From NCBI RefSeq assembly GCF_015711605.1, contig NZ_JABTEZ010000002.1:310001-374000 (forward strand): DNA of 64,000 bases. Direction: 5' to 3'. This DNA is from Planomonospora sp. ID67723 (GTDB lineage Bacteria; Actinomycetota; Actinomycetes; Streptosporangiales; Streptosporangiaceae). Numbering within the stretch: the first letter of the stretch is position 1; the number at the start of each line of letters is the position of its first letter. The notes under the pieces are model-generated. The model searched no databases. It was not told where the DNA came from and saw only the letters and a list, made by a program, of their open reading frames with translations. A program made the position numbers and the translations under genes. Of the stretch, positions 63,991 to 64,000 are shown piece by piece.

Positions 63991-64000
63991 CCCGTCGCCC

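Overview
The window is a high-GC actinobacterial chromosome segment. The block comEA-comEC-holA-rpsT-lepA-hemW-hrcA-dnaJ-rsmE-phoH-ybeY-era-leuA, DUF3097 next to hrcA, GTG starts, stop/start overlaps inside operons and many leaderless genes all fit Actinomycetia. A Streptosporangium-like organism is my inference from gene content and style, not a database match. No tRNA, rRNA, insertion sequence, prophage or CRISPR array was seen.

Layout: (1) 0.4-1.3 kb, an SPFH-like membrane-anchored protein. (2) 1.4-8.2 kb, a glycolate/glyoxylate unit on the minus strand: malate synthase (aceB), then glcD-glcE-glcF-iclR. Together they oxidise glycolate to glyoxylate and condense glyoxylate with acetyl-CoA to malate. 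(3) 8.3-14 kb, a DUF4097 lipoprotein, then a divergent pair of FAD oxidase and large SARP/AAA regulator sharing a heptamer-repeat operator. (4) 14.1-15.6 kb, hflX. (5) 15.6-21.6 kb, a stressosome cascade read leftward: rsbR-rsbS-rsbT, a GHKL-PP2C fusion, a hybrid histidine kinase and a REC-PP2C phosphatase. (6) 22.1-24.4 kb, imidazolonepropionase behind a 40-codon ORF, then a DegV protein. (7) 24.6-29.5 kb, comEA-comEC, a zinc-ribbon miniprotein and holA. (8) 29.5-38.1 kb, accessory genes (pectate lyase, EamA exporter with MarR, chitinase, GH18-like anchored protein) placed between rpsT and lepA. (9) 38.3-52.7 kb, housekeeping genes: hemW, DUF4870, DUF3097, CIRCE-hrcA-dnaJ-rsmE, a sigma factor with its membrane partner, HIT, phoH-ybeY-CBS, a deaminase-like pseudoenzyme and era. 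(10) 52.9-57.7 kb, a complete urease operon ureABCFGD on the minus strand. (11) 57.9-64 kb, an anchored solute-binding protein with a polytopic partner, DUF2630, a leucine leader peptide with leuA, a flavin-reductase-like protein and a terminal hypothetical gene.

Regulation is unusually legible. The sequence shows CIRCE before hrcA; a SARP-type operator 9 bp from a -10; a TTGACA-N17-TACGGT promoter whose spacer is a LacI-type palindrome, with a perfect second palindrome inside the gene; a MarR palindrome between divergent genes; a 27-bp palindrome over the chitinase promoter; an IclR-like palindrome in the aceB leader; and a leucine-codon leader before leuA. Two genome-style patterns stand out. 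Many unit-leading genes lack a Shine-Dalgarno site and instead carry a TANNNT-like hexamer exactly 6-7 nt before the start codon, implying leaderless mRNAs. Gene ends are often marked by perfect hairpins with 17-23 bp arms and mostly no T-run.
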